64,000 nt of DNA, from assembly GCA_905176665.1 (NCBI GenBank), contig CAJINA010000189.1, positions 62,001-126,000 on the forward strand, written 5' to 3'. Source of the DNA: Olavius algarvensis Delta 4 endosymbiont. GTDB taxonomy: Bacteria > Desulfobacterota > Desulfobacteria > Desulfobacterales > CAJINA01. Each line of letters begins with the position of its first letter. The first letter of the stretch is position 1. The position numbers were made by a program, and so were the translations under genes. Positions 36,357 through 44,865 of the stretch are shown here, piece after piece. The notes under the pieces were generated by a model. It did not search any database. It was not told the origin of the DNA and saw nothing but the letters and a program-made list of their open reading frames with translations.

Positions 36357-36560
36357 CTAGGCGGCTGGATAATTGATCTCCGTCAGAATGCTTCTGATTT
36401 TATCTTCCGTTGCAGGCGCGTCCCATTTTATGATCACATCCTTGGCCCCGGCATCAGCTTCGACGGCAACCACGCCTTCTACTTCGCCTAGTTCCGTTTT
36501 AATGGAATTGGTGCAGTGTCCGCAGGAAATATTGTTAATCGTGAAAGTTTTCTGTTCCAT
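36357..36560 (-). CDS. CopZ-like heavy-metal-associated domain protein
   Basis: 67-residue stand-alone HMA domain with the metal site in NISCGHCTNSIK and the usual beta-alpha-beta-beta-alpha-beta length. ATG 36560 has AGGAG upstream; the 10-residue longer frame lacks one. Upstream of copA on the same strand, so probably a cytosolic copper chaperone delivering to the ATPase. Ends in TAG. Confidence 0.9.
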   Translation of the reverse strand: MEQKTFTINNISCGHCTNSIKTELGEVEGVVAVEADAGAKDVIIKWDAPATEDKIRSILTEINYPAA

Positions 36561-36736
36561 GCGTTGTCTCCTTTTTGTTCCAATTTTCAATACTTAAGTG
36601 TTAAAGTAAGCCAGAATCAACAATATGCAAGGTGACACGATGTAGTATAGACTTTGATGGTGCTTGACTTGTATGCATGCATCGTTGAGAATACCACTTT
36701 ATTGCAACCAGAAGGTTAAATGAACGGGAGGCGCGA

Positions 36737-37843
36737 TTGGTAAATATAATTGAAAACCGTATCGAAAACGTTCGCAAATCGCTGGCTGAAGCCGACCTCG
36801 ATACCCTGATGGTCCTGGTAGCGGAAAACCGTTTCTACTTGAGCGGGTATACCGGGGAAGACAGCCAGTTCGATGAAACTGCGGGCGCCTTATTTATTAC
36901 CCGCGATGATCTAATCCTGGCCACGGATCCCCGTTTTGACACCCAGGCCGCCCAGGAGGCACCTCTGTTTGATATTGTCTGCTATAAAAAAGGGCTGGCC
37001 CAGGAACTGCCCGCGATCGTCAAACGTCTCGGGTCGCGTAAACTGGGCTTTGAAAGCGTCCGTCTTTCGTGCCTGCAGTACAATAAGATGCGGGAAGCTC
37101 TGGTAGAAGCCGAACTGGAAACCACCCTGGTGCCGGTTGAAGACATTGTCGAAAATCTGCGTGTGATCAAGACGGAAGACGAGATCGAGGCCACCCGCAG
37201 GTCGCTGGCCATCGCCGAAGACGCCTTTGAAGCCGTCCTGGCCAAACTCGAACCCGGCATGACGGAATCTGAAGGTGCCTGGCAGCTTGAAATCGCCGTG
37301 CGTGAGAAAGGCGGTTCCGGCCTGAGTTTTCCAACAATCTGCGCTGCCGGCCGCAACAGTGCCCTGCCCCATGCCATTCCCGGTCAAACGGTTTTTCGGG
37401 AGGGCGACCCGCTTCTTTTCGACTGGGGGGTATTTGCCGGGCATTACTGCTCGGACACCACCCGCACGGTGTTGTTGGGCGAACCGGACGACCAGTTCAA
37501 GAAAGTATACACAACGGTAAGGGAAGCCCAGAAACGGGCCATAGCCGTCATCAGGGACGGCGCCAGTTCGAAAACCGTGGATGCAGCCGCCCGTGAATAC
37601 ATAGACGGTACTGAGTTCGAGGGAAAATTTGCCCATGGTCTCGGGCACGGTACGGGCCTGGCTGTACACGAAGCTCCCCGCCTGAATACCCTGCGGGACG
37701 AAGCGCTGCAGGCGGGTATGATCGTCACCGTGGAGCCCGGGATATACCTGCCTGAGTGGGGCGGTATCCGCCTGGAAAACCAGGTCGTGGTCCGCGCGGA
37801 TGGCGCTGAAGTGCTGAATCGGTTGGGCTTTATGGAATTTTAA
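36737..37843 (+). CDS. M24 family Xaa-Pro aminopeptidase/dipeptidase
   Basis: Cytosolic metallopeptidase removing residues before proline. 368 residues: an N-terminal creatinase-like domain (FYLSGYTGEDSQFDETAG, ATDPRFDTQA) and the C-terminal pita-bread domain with the dinuclear metal ligands in FDWGVF, CSDTTRTV, GLGHGTGLAVHEAP, TVEPGIYLP and RLENQVVV. Starts at TTG 36737 behind GGGAGG. A weak promoter (TTGACT-17-GAGAAT, 36664-36692) may serve it. PepP versus PepQ specificity cannot be decided. Confidence 0.92.
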   Translation: MVNIIENRIENVRKSLAEADLDTLMVLVAENRFYLSGYTGEDSQFDETAGALFITRDDLILATDPRFDTQAAQEAPLFDIVCYKKGLAQELPAIVKRLGSRKLGFESVRLSCLQYNKMREALVEAELETTLVPVEDIVENLRVIKTEDEIEATRRSLAIAEDAFEAVLAKLEPGMTESEGAWQLEIAVREKGGSGLSFPTICAAGRNSALPHAIPGQTVFREGDPLLFDWGVFAGHYCSDTTRTVLLGEPDDQFKKVYTTVREAQKRAIAVIRDGASSKTVDAAAREYIDGTEFEGKFAHGLGHGTGLAVHEAPRLNTLRDEALQAGMIVTVEPGIYLPEWGGIRLENQVVVRADGAEVLNRLGFMEF

Positions 37844-37886
37844 AGATCATGGTCCCGTGCCTGCTGCCCTTATTGATAAGTATTGC

Positions 37887-37960
37887 ATCGGGTTCGGGAT
37901 CGTTTTTTAAATCACTGTTTTATTTCCGATTACGATAGCGATTTCGATACCAATAGCGAT
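37887..37960. repeat. Hexamer-periodic GATCGN repeat, copy 5
   Basis: ATCGGGTTCGGGATCG followed by CGATTACGATAGCGATTTCG and GATACCAATAGCGAT, the same family and two-arm layout as at 13426 and 15341. It fills the gap between the M24 peptidase and xerD. Confidence 0.6.
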
Positions 37961-38003
37961 TATATAGTGGTTCAATGCATCTACCTGCAATTAGAGGTAT
38001 CCC

Positions 38004-38903
38004 ATGCATCAGTTGGACTTTCTGGCAGACGAGTACCTCAACTATCTCCTTGTTGAAAAGGGACTTGGGAAAAAAACCCTGGAGGCTTACAGCCGCGACC
38101 TGATTCGCTATTTTGAGTTCCTTCACAAAGAGTCCCTAGAGAGCGTTGGGGAACACGATACCGCCTATATCCTCAAACACCTGATCGATATGAAAGCGGA
38201 CGGGCTCAGCGCCCGGTCCCGGGCCCGCCACCTGGTGACCATTCGTGGGTTTTACCGGTTTCTGGTCCAGGAAAAGGTGCTCCGGTCGGACCCCTCCCGT
38301 ACAATCGATCTTCCCAAGAGCGGTCTGAAGCTTCCGGAAGTGCTCGGCACTGACGAAATTGAGCGACTCCTGGCCACACCCGGTACCGATACGCCGCGCG
38401 GCCTGCGCAACACCGCCATGCTGGAACTATTGTATGCCTCGGGCCTCCGGGTTTCGGAACTGACCCACCTGAAGCTTCTGGACATCAATTTGGAGGCGGG
38501 CTTTGTGAGGGTCTTTGGCAAGGGGTCCAAAGAACGCATCGTGCCCATGGGTTCGGGGGCCATAAATGCCCTGCAGGCCTATTTGAAATCCGGCCGTCCA
38601 AAACTACTGAAAACGGGTCAAACCAGCGCCTACCTTTTCGTCGCACGAGCCGGCAAACCCATGACCCGCCAGGGATTCTGGAAACTGTTGCGCAAGTGTG
38701 CGCTGGAAGCCAAACTCACAAGTAAGATTTCGCCCCACACGCTGCGGCACAGCTTTGCCAGCCATCTGCTCGAAGGGGGGGCCGACCTCCGGGCAGTGCA
38801 GGTAATGCTGGGGCACGTCGACATTACCACGACCCAGATTTATACCCATGTCGCCATGGAAAGGCTCCGGGAAATCCACACCCGCTATCATCCCCGCGGC
38901 TGA
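38004..38903 (+). CDS. xerD: Tyrosine recombinase XerD
   Basis: Site-specific recombinase for chromosome dimer resolution. 299 residues with the full catalytic set: Arg149 (ASGLRVSELT), Lys173 (VFGKGSKER), His245 and Arg248 (SPHTLRHSFA), His271 (MLGHVDITTT) and nucleophile Tyr280 (QIYTHV), spaced as in E. coli XerD. N-terminal SAM-like DNA-binding domain (YLLVEKGLGKKTLEAYSRDL). Full length and mid-chromosome context point to the housekeeping enzyme and not to a mobile element integrase. GAGG precedes the ATG. Confidence 0.93.
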   Translation: MHQLDFLADEYLNYLLVEKGLGKKTLEAYSRDLIRYFEFLHKESLESVGEHDTAYILKHLIDMKADGLSARSRARHLVTIRGFYRFLVQEKVLRSDPSRTIDLPKSGLKLPEVLGTDEIERLLATPGTDTPRGLRNTAMLELLYASGLRVSELTHLKLLDINLEAGFVRVFGKGSKERIVPMGSGAINALQAYLKSGRPKLLKTGQTSAYLFVARAGKPMTRQGFWKLLRKCALEAKLTSKISPHTLRHSFASHLLEGGADLRAVQVMLGHVDITTTQIYTHVAMERLREIHTRYHPRG

Positions 38904-38979
38904 TAGGGTAACGTTGAGACCGACAACTATTGTTAACGTTTACGTAACATTGCGTCGATCCACGACTAGGTGCCCATAG

Positions 38980-39008
38980 TTGACAGCTCTTCAAAATTGG
39001 ACTATCTA
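38980..39008 (+). promoter_or_regulatory. Candidate sigma-70 promoter for pfaD and following genes
   Basis: TTGACA (38980-38985) is a perfect -35; after 17 bases comes TATCTA (39003-39008), a partial -10. It lies 53 bases before pfaD. Just upstream, GTAACGTT and AACGTTTACGTAAC form an imperfect inverted repeat (38907-38949). Confidence 0.45.
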
Positions 39009-39060
39009 ACGCGATTCAAAACTTAACCGGGATTCATTCCGGTTCCAGGAGCACAAGACC

Positions 39061-40704
39061 TTGGATCATAGTGAAAATGTGAAACAACCACTCGGCCGCT
39101 GGCTGGGTTCGCCGGCTTCCCTGACCACCACCTCTGAAGATATGCAGCACTATCTTCTGCGATTAGACCAGCCCTTGTTCGTGGTGGCCAAACCCGATGG
39201 AGCAATAGCCGCCACTACCAGCGGACGGGCCGACCTGGGTGCAGGCGGACCGGACGATACCGCTGCCCTGCCCATGATCGGTTATACGCCGCCCCTCAGG
39301 CCGGAAGACCTTGGGGATGAGGGCTTCAAGCGGCAATACGGATTGAAATACGCCTATATTGCCGGTGCTATGGCCAATGGGATTACTTCGGTGGAGATGG
39401 TGGCCGCGGCGGGTCGCGCCGGGCTGCTGGGATTTTTCGGCTCGGCCGGCCTGGACCTCACAACGGTTGAGAGCGCCCTTGACCGCCTGCAATCCATGCC
39501 GGGTCACATTCCCTTCGGCTCCAATTTGATCCACAGCCCCAACGAACCTGATCTTGAGCAGGGCATCGTGGATCTGTATCTGCGCAAAGGCATCTCCCTG
39601 GTCAGTGCTTCGGCCTACCTGCGCATGACGCTGCCCATTGTCCAGTACCGTGTAACGGGCATCCATCGCGACACCGCTGGCCGCATCGTCTGTCCCAATC
39701 GGATCTTTGCCAAAGTTTCCCGCGTTGAAGTGGCGGAGAAGTTTTTCTCGCCGCCGCCGGCCAAGCTTCTCGGCCAATTGGTATCCCAGGGCAAAATTCC
39801 CGCCACGGAGGCTGACCTGGCCGCCCACATTCCCATGGCCGAAGTCATGACCGCCGAAGCCGATTCCGGCGGTCACACCGACAACCGCCCGGCCCTGGCC
39901 TTGTTCCCTACGATAGTGGCCCTTAAAAACCGCCTGGCCGCCAAATACGGTTATGACCAACCGCTGTTCGCCGGCCTGGGCGGCGGCATCGCCACGCCGG
40001 AATCCACGGCAGCGGCCTTTGCCATGGGGGCGGCGTATGTCCTAACCGGCAGTATCAATCAGGCCTGCGTGGAAGCCGGCACCTCCGAAGTTGTACGCCA
40101 AATGCTCTGTGAAGCCGGCCAGGCCGATGTGGTCATGGCTCCGGCCGCGGATATGTTTGAAATGGGCGTTAAGGTCCAGGTCCTTAAAAGGGGCACCATG
40201 TTTGCCGTCCGAGCGGCCAAACTGTACGATTATTATCGGTCCTACAACAGCTATGCGGAAATCCCGGAAAACCAGCGCACCGTGCTCGAGCGGGATTTCT
40301 TCAGGGGCAGTTTCGACCAGGAATGGCAGCAGACCCGCGCCTTTTTCGAACAACGGGACCCATCCCAGATCGAGCGGGCCGCAAGAGACCCGCGTCACAA
40401 AATGGCCCTGGTGTTTCGCAGCTACCTGGGCCGGTCATCCAAATGGTCGGTGACCGGTCAGGCCGACCGCCAGCTGGATTTCCAGATCTGGTGCGGTCCG
40501 GCTATGGGCGCTTTCAACGAGTGGGTCAAAGGATCTTTCCTCGCAGAAAAAGAAAACCGCGAGACGGCCACCGTCGCACTCAATCTGCTTTACGGCGCCT
40601 GTGTCGTCACGCGGGCCGCCTCCCTGCGCAACCAGGGCATCTCATTGCCGCCTGGGACTGAATCGTTTAGTCCCCAGCCGCTTGAAAATCTGAAGGGAAT
40701 GTAA
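39061..40704 (+). CDS. pfaD: PfaD-type enoyl reductase (nitronate-monooxygenase-like TIM barrel)
   Basis: FMN-dependent enoyl reductase acting in trans on PUFA/polyketide-type synthases, 547 residues, the usual PfaD size. Visible blocks: GITSVEMVAAAGRAGLLGFFGSAG split around GRAG, FGSNLIHSPNEPDLE, AEADSGGHTDNRPALALFPT, FAGLGGGIATPESTAAAFAMG, YVLTGSINQACVEAGTS, and the C-terminal PfaD-specific region KMALVFRSYLGRSSKW with FQIWCGPAMGAFNEWVKGS. Starts at TTG 39061 behind CAGGAG. The rest of the synthase (PfaA, PfaC) lies downstream in this window, separated from it by etfBA and an acyl-CoA dehydrogenase. Confidence 0.93.
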   Translation: MDHSENVKQPLGRWLGSPASLTTTSEDMQHYLLRLDQPLFVVAKPDGAIAATTSGRADLGAGGPDDTAALPMIGYTPPLRPEDLGDEGFKRQYGLKYAYIAGAMANGITSVEMVAAAGRAGLLGFFGSAGLDLTTVESALDRLQSMPGHIPFGSNLIHSPNEPDLEQGIVDLYLRKGISLVSASAYLRMTLPIVQYRVTGIHRDTAGRIVCPNRIFAKVSRVEVAEKFFSPPPAKLLGQLVSQGKIPATEADLAAHIPMAEVMTAEADSGGHTDNRPALALFPTIVALKNRLAAKYGYDQPLFAGLGGGIATPESTAAAFAMGAAYVLTGSINQACVEAGTSEVVRQMLCEAGQADVVMAPAADMFEMGVKVQVLKRGTMFAVRAAKLYDYYRSYNSYAEIPENQRTVLERDFFRGSFDQEWQQTRAFFEQRDPSQIERAARDPRHKMALVFRSYLGRSSKWSVTGQADRQLDFQIWCGPAMGAFNEWVKGSFLAEKENRETATVALNLLYGACVVTRAASLRNQGISLPPGTESFSPQPLENLKGM

Positions 40705-40779
40705 ACTATATGGTATGAGGTTTGCCTTGCCCCTGGGCCCCTCGGACCCTTGAACCCTAAATCAACAAGGATTTTCGCC

Positions 40780-41649
40780 ATGCCTTTCAACATCATCGTC
40801 ACCGTCAAGCAGGTGCCGGATACGAAGAATATCACCGGACAGGCCATGAAAGAGGACGGCACCGTAAACCGGGCCGCCCTGCCGGCCATCTTCAATCCCG
40901 AGGATCTCAATGCCCTGGAAGAGGCGCTGACCATCAAGGAAGCCCATGGCGGGCATGTTACCGTATTGACCATGGGACCACCTGCCGCCGAAACCGTACT
41001 GAAAGAGTGCCTGTTTCGCGGCGCGGATGAGGCCGTCTTGCTGTCGGACCGCAAATTCGCCGGCGCCGACACCCTGGCCACCTCCTACGCTCTTTCCTGC
41101 GCCATTCGTCGGATCGGTTCATACGACCTCATTATGTGCGGCCGTCAAGCCATCGACGGAGATACGGCCCAGGTAGGCCCCCAGATTGCTGAAAAGCTGG
41201 ATATCAACCAGGCTACCTGCGCCACCGAGATCACGGAGCTAAGCGCGGAAAACGTTACGGCGGTGCGGTCGCTGGAAAGCGGGCGCGAGACCGTCCAGGC
41301 CGCCCTGCCGGTGCTCCTGACGATTTCGTCGGAGGCCAACGAACCGCGCTCTTTTTCCGCCAAACGCGTCATGGCCCTAAAGTCCCTGGAATGCCTGCAC
41401 TGCCAGGCGGAGCTGGAAAGAGGTCCGGCCGACGAGGCGGTCTGCGCCCTGCCCTCGCATATCCGCCGCTGGGATATCGAAATCATCGGCGCGGATCCCG
41501 AGCGCTGCGGCCTCTCCGGTTCCCCGACCAAAGTCAAAAAGGTGGAAAATGTGGTCTTGAAAGCGACCGACATGAAGAAGGTCCATGACACGCCGGAGGA
41601 TATCGCCTGCCTGGTGAAAGAGTTGATTGATGATAATATTTTAGGGTAA
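40780..41649 (+). CDS. etfB: Electron transfer flavoprotein beta subunit
   Basis: 289-residue AMP/FAD-binding subunit of ETF. FNIIVTVKQVPDTKNITGQA opens the domain; FNPEDLNALEEALTIKEAHG, ATSYALSCAIRRIGSYDLIM and CGRQAIDGDTAQVGPQIAEK are typical. ATG 40780 has AAGGA upstream. Pairs with the next gene and with the acyl-CoA dehydrogenase beyond it, suggesting electrons flow between that enzyme and ETF. Confidence 0.95.
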   Translation: MPFNIIVTVKQVPDTKNITGQAMKEDGTVNRAALPAIFNPEDLNALEEALTIKEAHGGHVTVLTMGPPAAETVLKECLFRGADEAVLLSDRKFAGADTLATSYALSCAIRRIGSYDLIMCGRQAIDGDTAQVGPQIAEKLDINQATCATEITELSAENVTAVRSLESGRETVQAALPVLLTISSEANEPRSFSAKRVMALKSLECLHCQAELERGPADEAVCALPSHIRRWDIEIIGADPERCGLSGSPTKVKKVENVVLKATDMKKVHDTPEDIACLVKELIDDNILG

Positions 41650-41665
41650 CAGGGTGAAGGCCCTT

Positions 41666-41729
41666 GGCTGAAGTAAAAACCAGCACGCTCAATATAAATC
41701 AGGTGCCGGCAAAATAGAACACTTCAGCC
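41666..41729. repeat. GGCTGAAGT/ACTTCAGCC hairpin, repeat family copy 2
   Basis: GGCTGAAGT (41666-41674) pairs exactly with ACTTCAGCC (41721-41729). Located between etfB and etfA; related to 13966 and 44822. Confidence 0.5.
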
Positions 41730-41773
41730 CTCAGTCTAACCTACCGAATTCGCTTTCATGGAGATTGGATGAT

Positions 41774-42796
41774 ATGCGTTCAACGAAGAATGTCCTGGTT
41801 TACATAGAACAGAGCGACAACAAGATCGCAGATGTCAGTCTCGAGCTCATCTGTAAAGCCACCGAACTTGCCCGGGACACGGGTGGCGAGGTCCAGGCCA
41901 TCGCTATAGGTCAGGGGCTAGCGGCCGAACTGGAGCGTCCCGGACATTACGGCTGCGATACGCTTTACTACATCGAAGACGAGCGCCTGGGACATTTCAC
42001 ATCGGTGCCCTATGCCAAACTGGTGGCTGGGCAAATTGAAAAATTGGCCCCCCAGATCGTGCTTTTCGGGGCGACAACCCAAGGGCGGGATATCGCCCCC
42101 CGGGTTGCATCGACCCTGCGTTGCGGATTGACGGCCGATTGCACTGATCTTCAAATCGGCAGTCATAAGTATAAAAAGAAAGTCTACGAAAAAACCCTGT
42201 TGCAGATACGACCGGCCTTCGGGGGCAATATCGTGGCGACGATCGTTTCGCCGGAAAGCTCACCCAGCATGGCCACGGTTCGTGAGGGAGTCATGAAAAT
42301 GAGTCCGCCCGACCCTGACCGCAAAGCCCGGATCGTTAAAGAAGAATGTGAACTTGGCGCACAAGATTTTCCGACCAAGGTCATCGATGTCGTCCGCACC
42401 ATCAAATCGGTCGATCTCAAATCGGCACGCATTATCGTATCCGCCGGCATGGGCGCGGCCACGCCTGAGGGTATCGCGCTGGTAAAAGAACTGGCGGCCA
42501 CCATCGGGGCCGAAGTCGGGGCTTCCCGACCGGTGGTGGACAGCGGCCTGATGCCGGGCGATCATCAGGTCGGCCAGACCGGTACCACGGTAAGGCCGAA
42601 CCTGTATATAGCCTGCGGGATCTCCGGACAGATTCAACACCGGGCCGGCATGAGTGAGTCCATGCGCATCATTGCCATCAACAGTGATCCCGATGCGCCT
42701 ATCTTCGACATCGCCCATTACGGAATCGTGGGGGATGTCTTGAATGTCATCCCGGAAATGATCAAAGCGTATAGAACCGGGGGATCCGGATCGTAG
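41774..42796 (+). CDS. etfA: Electron transfer flavoprotein alpha subunit
   Basis: 340-residue subunit holding the FAD. N-terminal VLVYIEQSDNKIADVSLELI; GRDIAPRVASTLRCGLTADC; and the C-terminal FAD-binding core GASRPVVDSG, QVGQTGTTVRPNLYIACGIS and IQHRAGM. ATG 41774 is preferred to TTG 41765 because GGAG is too close to the latter. Ends in TAG. It does not show an extra ferredoxin-like domain, so no direct sign of bifurcating EtfA fusion. Confidence 0.95.
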   Translation: MRSTKNVLVYIEQSDNKIADVSLELICKATELARDTGGEVQAIAIGQGLAAELERPGHYGCDTLYYIEDERLGHFTSVPYAKLVAGQIEKLAPQIVLFGATTQGRDIAPRVASTLRCGLTADCTDLQIGSHKYKKKVYEKTLLQIRPAFGGNIVATIVSPESSPSMATVREGVMKMSPPDPDRKARIVKEECELGAQDFPTKVIDVVRTIKSVDLKSARIIVSAGMGAATPEGIALVKELAATIGAEVGASRPVVDSGLMPGDHQVGQTGTTVRPNLYIACGISGQIQHRAGMSESMRIIAINSDPDAPIFDIAHYGIVGDVLNVIPEMIKAYRTGGSGS

Positions 42797-42858
42797 CCTG
42801 GGCCAGTCCCTGCATTGGAGAGCAATCTGGGATTGAAATGACAAATAAAACCAATGCA

Positions 42859-43014
42859 TCGCGCAGAGACGCCGAGACGCTGAGAAAATCTAAAAACCAG
42901 AATATGGGCGCACGGTCGTGCGCAAAGTCATCAAAACATGGGACTGAATGGAGTTAGGTTACCGGCGGAGCCGGAGAAATGTAGTTTTCACTGCGTCTCT
43001 GCGTCTCTGCGCGA
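42859..43014. repeat. MITE-like inverted-repeat element, copy 2 (TCGCGCAGAGACGC ends)
   Basis: About 156 bases. Inverted ends TCGCGCAGAGACGCCGAG and GCGTCTCTGCGCGA; the interior (AAACCAGAAT, CGCAC-GTGCG, TTACCGGCGGAGCCGGA) matches the reverse complement of the interior at 2694-2853. It sits between etfA and the acyl-CoA dehydrogenase. Confidence 0.75.
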
Positions 43015-43097
43015 TGAAAGGGTTTTCTTGGATTTGAACTGACTAAAAAACGCACTCATCTGAAAATGAGATTGCGTGTGATATAACGGAGGAATAC

Positions 43098-44810
43098 GTG
43101 GAGAATTTTTATCGCGACAATCCGGACATCCGATTTCACCTGGAACACATGGATCTCAACCGGGTAGTGGAACTGCGCGAAGACGGTTTTGCCGGCCAGA
43201 ATCAATTTGCGGAAGCCCCGCGTGACCAGGCGGATGCCCTGGACAACTACGCGCGCATCCTGGATATCACCGGTGAAATTGCCGGTGGGATCATCAAACC
43301 GCGCGCCGCGGAAGTGGACCGTTGCGGGGCCACATTTACAGACGGCGAGGTTTGCCTGGCCCCGGGTACGGTGGAATCCCTGGATCGTTTGCAGAAAGCC
43401 GATCTGATGGGTTTTACGCTGCCCCGGGAATTCGGCGGCTTGAATGTACCCAAAACCGTATATTCCATGGCCATCGAGATCATATCCCGGGCGGACGCCT
43501 CCTTGATGAACCTGTTCGGACTCCAGGAAATCGCCGATACAATCTGCAAGTTCGGCTCTGCGGAACAAAAGGAGCAATACCTGCCCCGCTTTGCTTCGGG
43601 TGAAATCTCCGGCGCCATGGCCTTGACCGAGCCGGATGCCGGCTCGGACCTGCAGACCGTGATGCTGAAAGCCCGTCAGGATGAGGACGGCAACTGGTAT
43701 CTGAACGGCGTCAAGCGGTTTATCACCAACGGCTGCGCGGATGTATCCCTGGTAATGGCGCGCTCCGAGGAGGGTACGGCCGGCGGCCGGGGCCTTTCTC
43801 TTTTTATCTACGAACGCGATAAACACCTGACCATACGCCGGATCGAGCACAAGCTCGGGATTCACGGGTCACCTACTTGCGAGCTCCAGTTCAATGATGC
43901 CCCCGCCCAGCTGCTGGGAAGAAGAAAATTCGGACTGGTGAAATACACCCTGTCGTTGATGAACGGCGCACGCGCCGGCGTGGCGGCCCAGGCTGTCGGG
44001 ATTGCCGAGGCCGCCTACCGGGAAGCGGATAAATACGCCCGCGACCGTGTCCAGTTCGGCAAATCGATACGCCAATTTTCCGCCATCTTCGAAATGCTGA
44101 CCCAGATGAAAAGCAATATCGAAGCGGCGCGCTCGTTGCTTTATGAGACGTCTAAAATCGTGGACATTAAAGAAGGTCTCGAAGAACTCAGCGAAAGCGA
44201 TCCGGAGGAAGCCAAGGAGAACAAGGACGAACTCAAACGTTACAACCGACTGGCGGCCCTGCTAACCCCGATCGTCAAAGCCTATGCCAGTGAGTTGGCC
44301 AACGAGGTGGCCTACAAAGCGATCCAGATTCACGGGGGCGTGGGCTATACCTGCGAATTTGAGGTGGAACGCCTCTATCGCGATGCCCGGATCACCAATA
44401 TCTACGAGGGCACCACCCAGCTTCAGGTTGTGGCAGCAATTGGCGGGGTTCTGGGAGGCGTGGCCAGCGACTGGCTGGATTTGTGTGCGGTGGAGAACGA
44501 TTTATCAGCAGTGGCTGATCTCTATGCATTCGCTGTGGAAAGTCGTCAAAAACTGGAAGAGGCCGTCGCGCACATCAGAAATCGGAAGGATAGGGCCTAC
44601 CAGGAATTTCATGCGGCCCGGGTTGTCGCACTCGCTACCGACACCATCTTGAGCTACCTGGTTTGCCGGGATGCTATTTTGGAAGACCGCAAGCGCAAAA
44701 TCGCCCGGGTTTTTCTGCTCGAAGCACTGCAGCGCGTGGATACGAATTTAAAGTATATCCTGTCGGATGAAGATACGGTGTTAACCTGCCACCAGGACAT
44801 CATTGGCTAG
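43098..44810 (+). CDS. Acyl-CoA dehydrogenase, long form with extra C-terminal domain
   Basis: FAD enzyme of 570 residues (ordinary members are ~380-400) that would oxidise an acyl-CoA or acyl thioester using ETF. GAMALTEPDAGSDLQTVMLK, NGVKRFITNGCADVSLVMAR, HKLGIHGSPTCELQFND, IHGGVGYTCEFEVERLYRDA and the catalytic Glu in TNIYEGTTQLQ are present. An acidic insertion (GLEELSESDPEEAKENKDEL) interrupts the C-terminal helical domain and a further ~120 residues follow, as in the long AcdH class with an acetyl-CoA-dehydrogenase-like C-terminal domain. GTG 43098 has GGAGGA upstream. Ends in TAG. It lies between pfaD-etfBA and pfaA. Confidence 0.93.
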   Translation: MENFYRDNPDIRFHLEHMDLNRVVELREDGFAGQNQFAEAPRDQADALDNYARILDITGEIAGGIIKPRAAEVDRCGATFTDGEVCLAPGTVESLDRLQKADLMGFTLPREFGGLNVPKTVYSMAIEIISRADASLMNLFGLQEIADTICKFGSAEQKEQYLPRFASGEISGAMALTEPDAGSDLQTVMLKARQDEDGNWYLNGVKRFITNGCADVSLVMARSEEGTAGGRGLSLFIYERDKHLTIRRIEHKLGIHGSPTCELQFNDAPAQLLGRRKFGLVKYTLSLMNGARAGVAAQAVGIAEAAYREADKYARDRVQFGKSIRQFSAIFEMLTQMKSNIEAARSLLYETSKIVDIKEGLEELSESDPEEAKENKDELKRYNRLAALLTPIVKAYASELANEVAYKAIQIHGGVGYTCEFEVERLYRDARITNIYEGTTQLQVVAAIGGVLGGVASDWLDLCAVENDLSAVADLYAFAVESRQKLEEAVAHIRNRKDRAYQEFHAARVVALATDTILSYLVCRDAILEDRKRKIARVFLLEALQRVDTNLKYILSDEDTVLTCHQDIIG

Positions 44811-44821
44811 ACAGGCCTTGG

Positions 44822-44858
44822 GGCTGAAGGGACAGCTTGCATCCTGCAGTCTTCAGCC
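44822..44858. repeat. GGCTGAAG/CTTCAGCC hairpin, repeat family copy 3
   Basis: GGCTGAAG (44822-44829) pairs with CTTCAGCC (44851-44858) between the convergent acyl-CoA dehydrogenase and MerR-like genes; may act as a shared terminator. Confidence 0.5.
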
Positions 44859-44865
44859 TCATCAC

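Noticed and set aside
38004-38903. Integrase of a mobile element
   Set aside because: Residue spacing and length match housekeeping XerD and no attachment repeats or cargo genes are adjacent.
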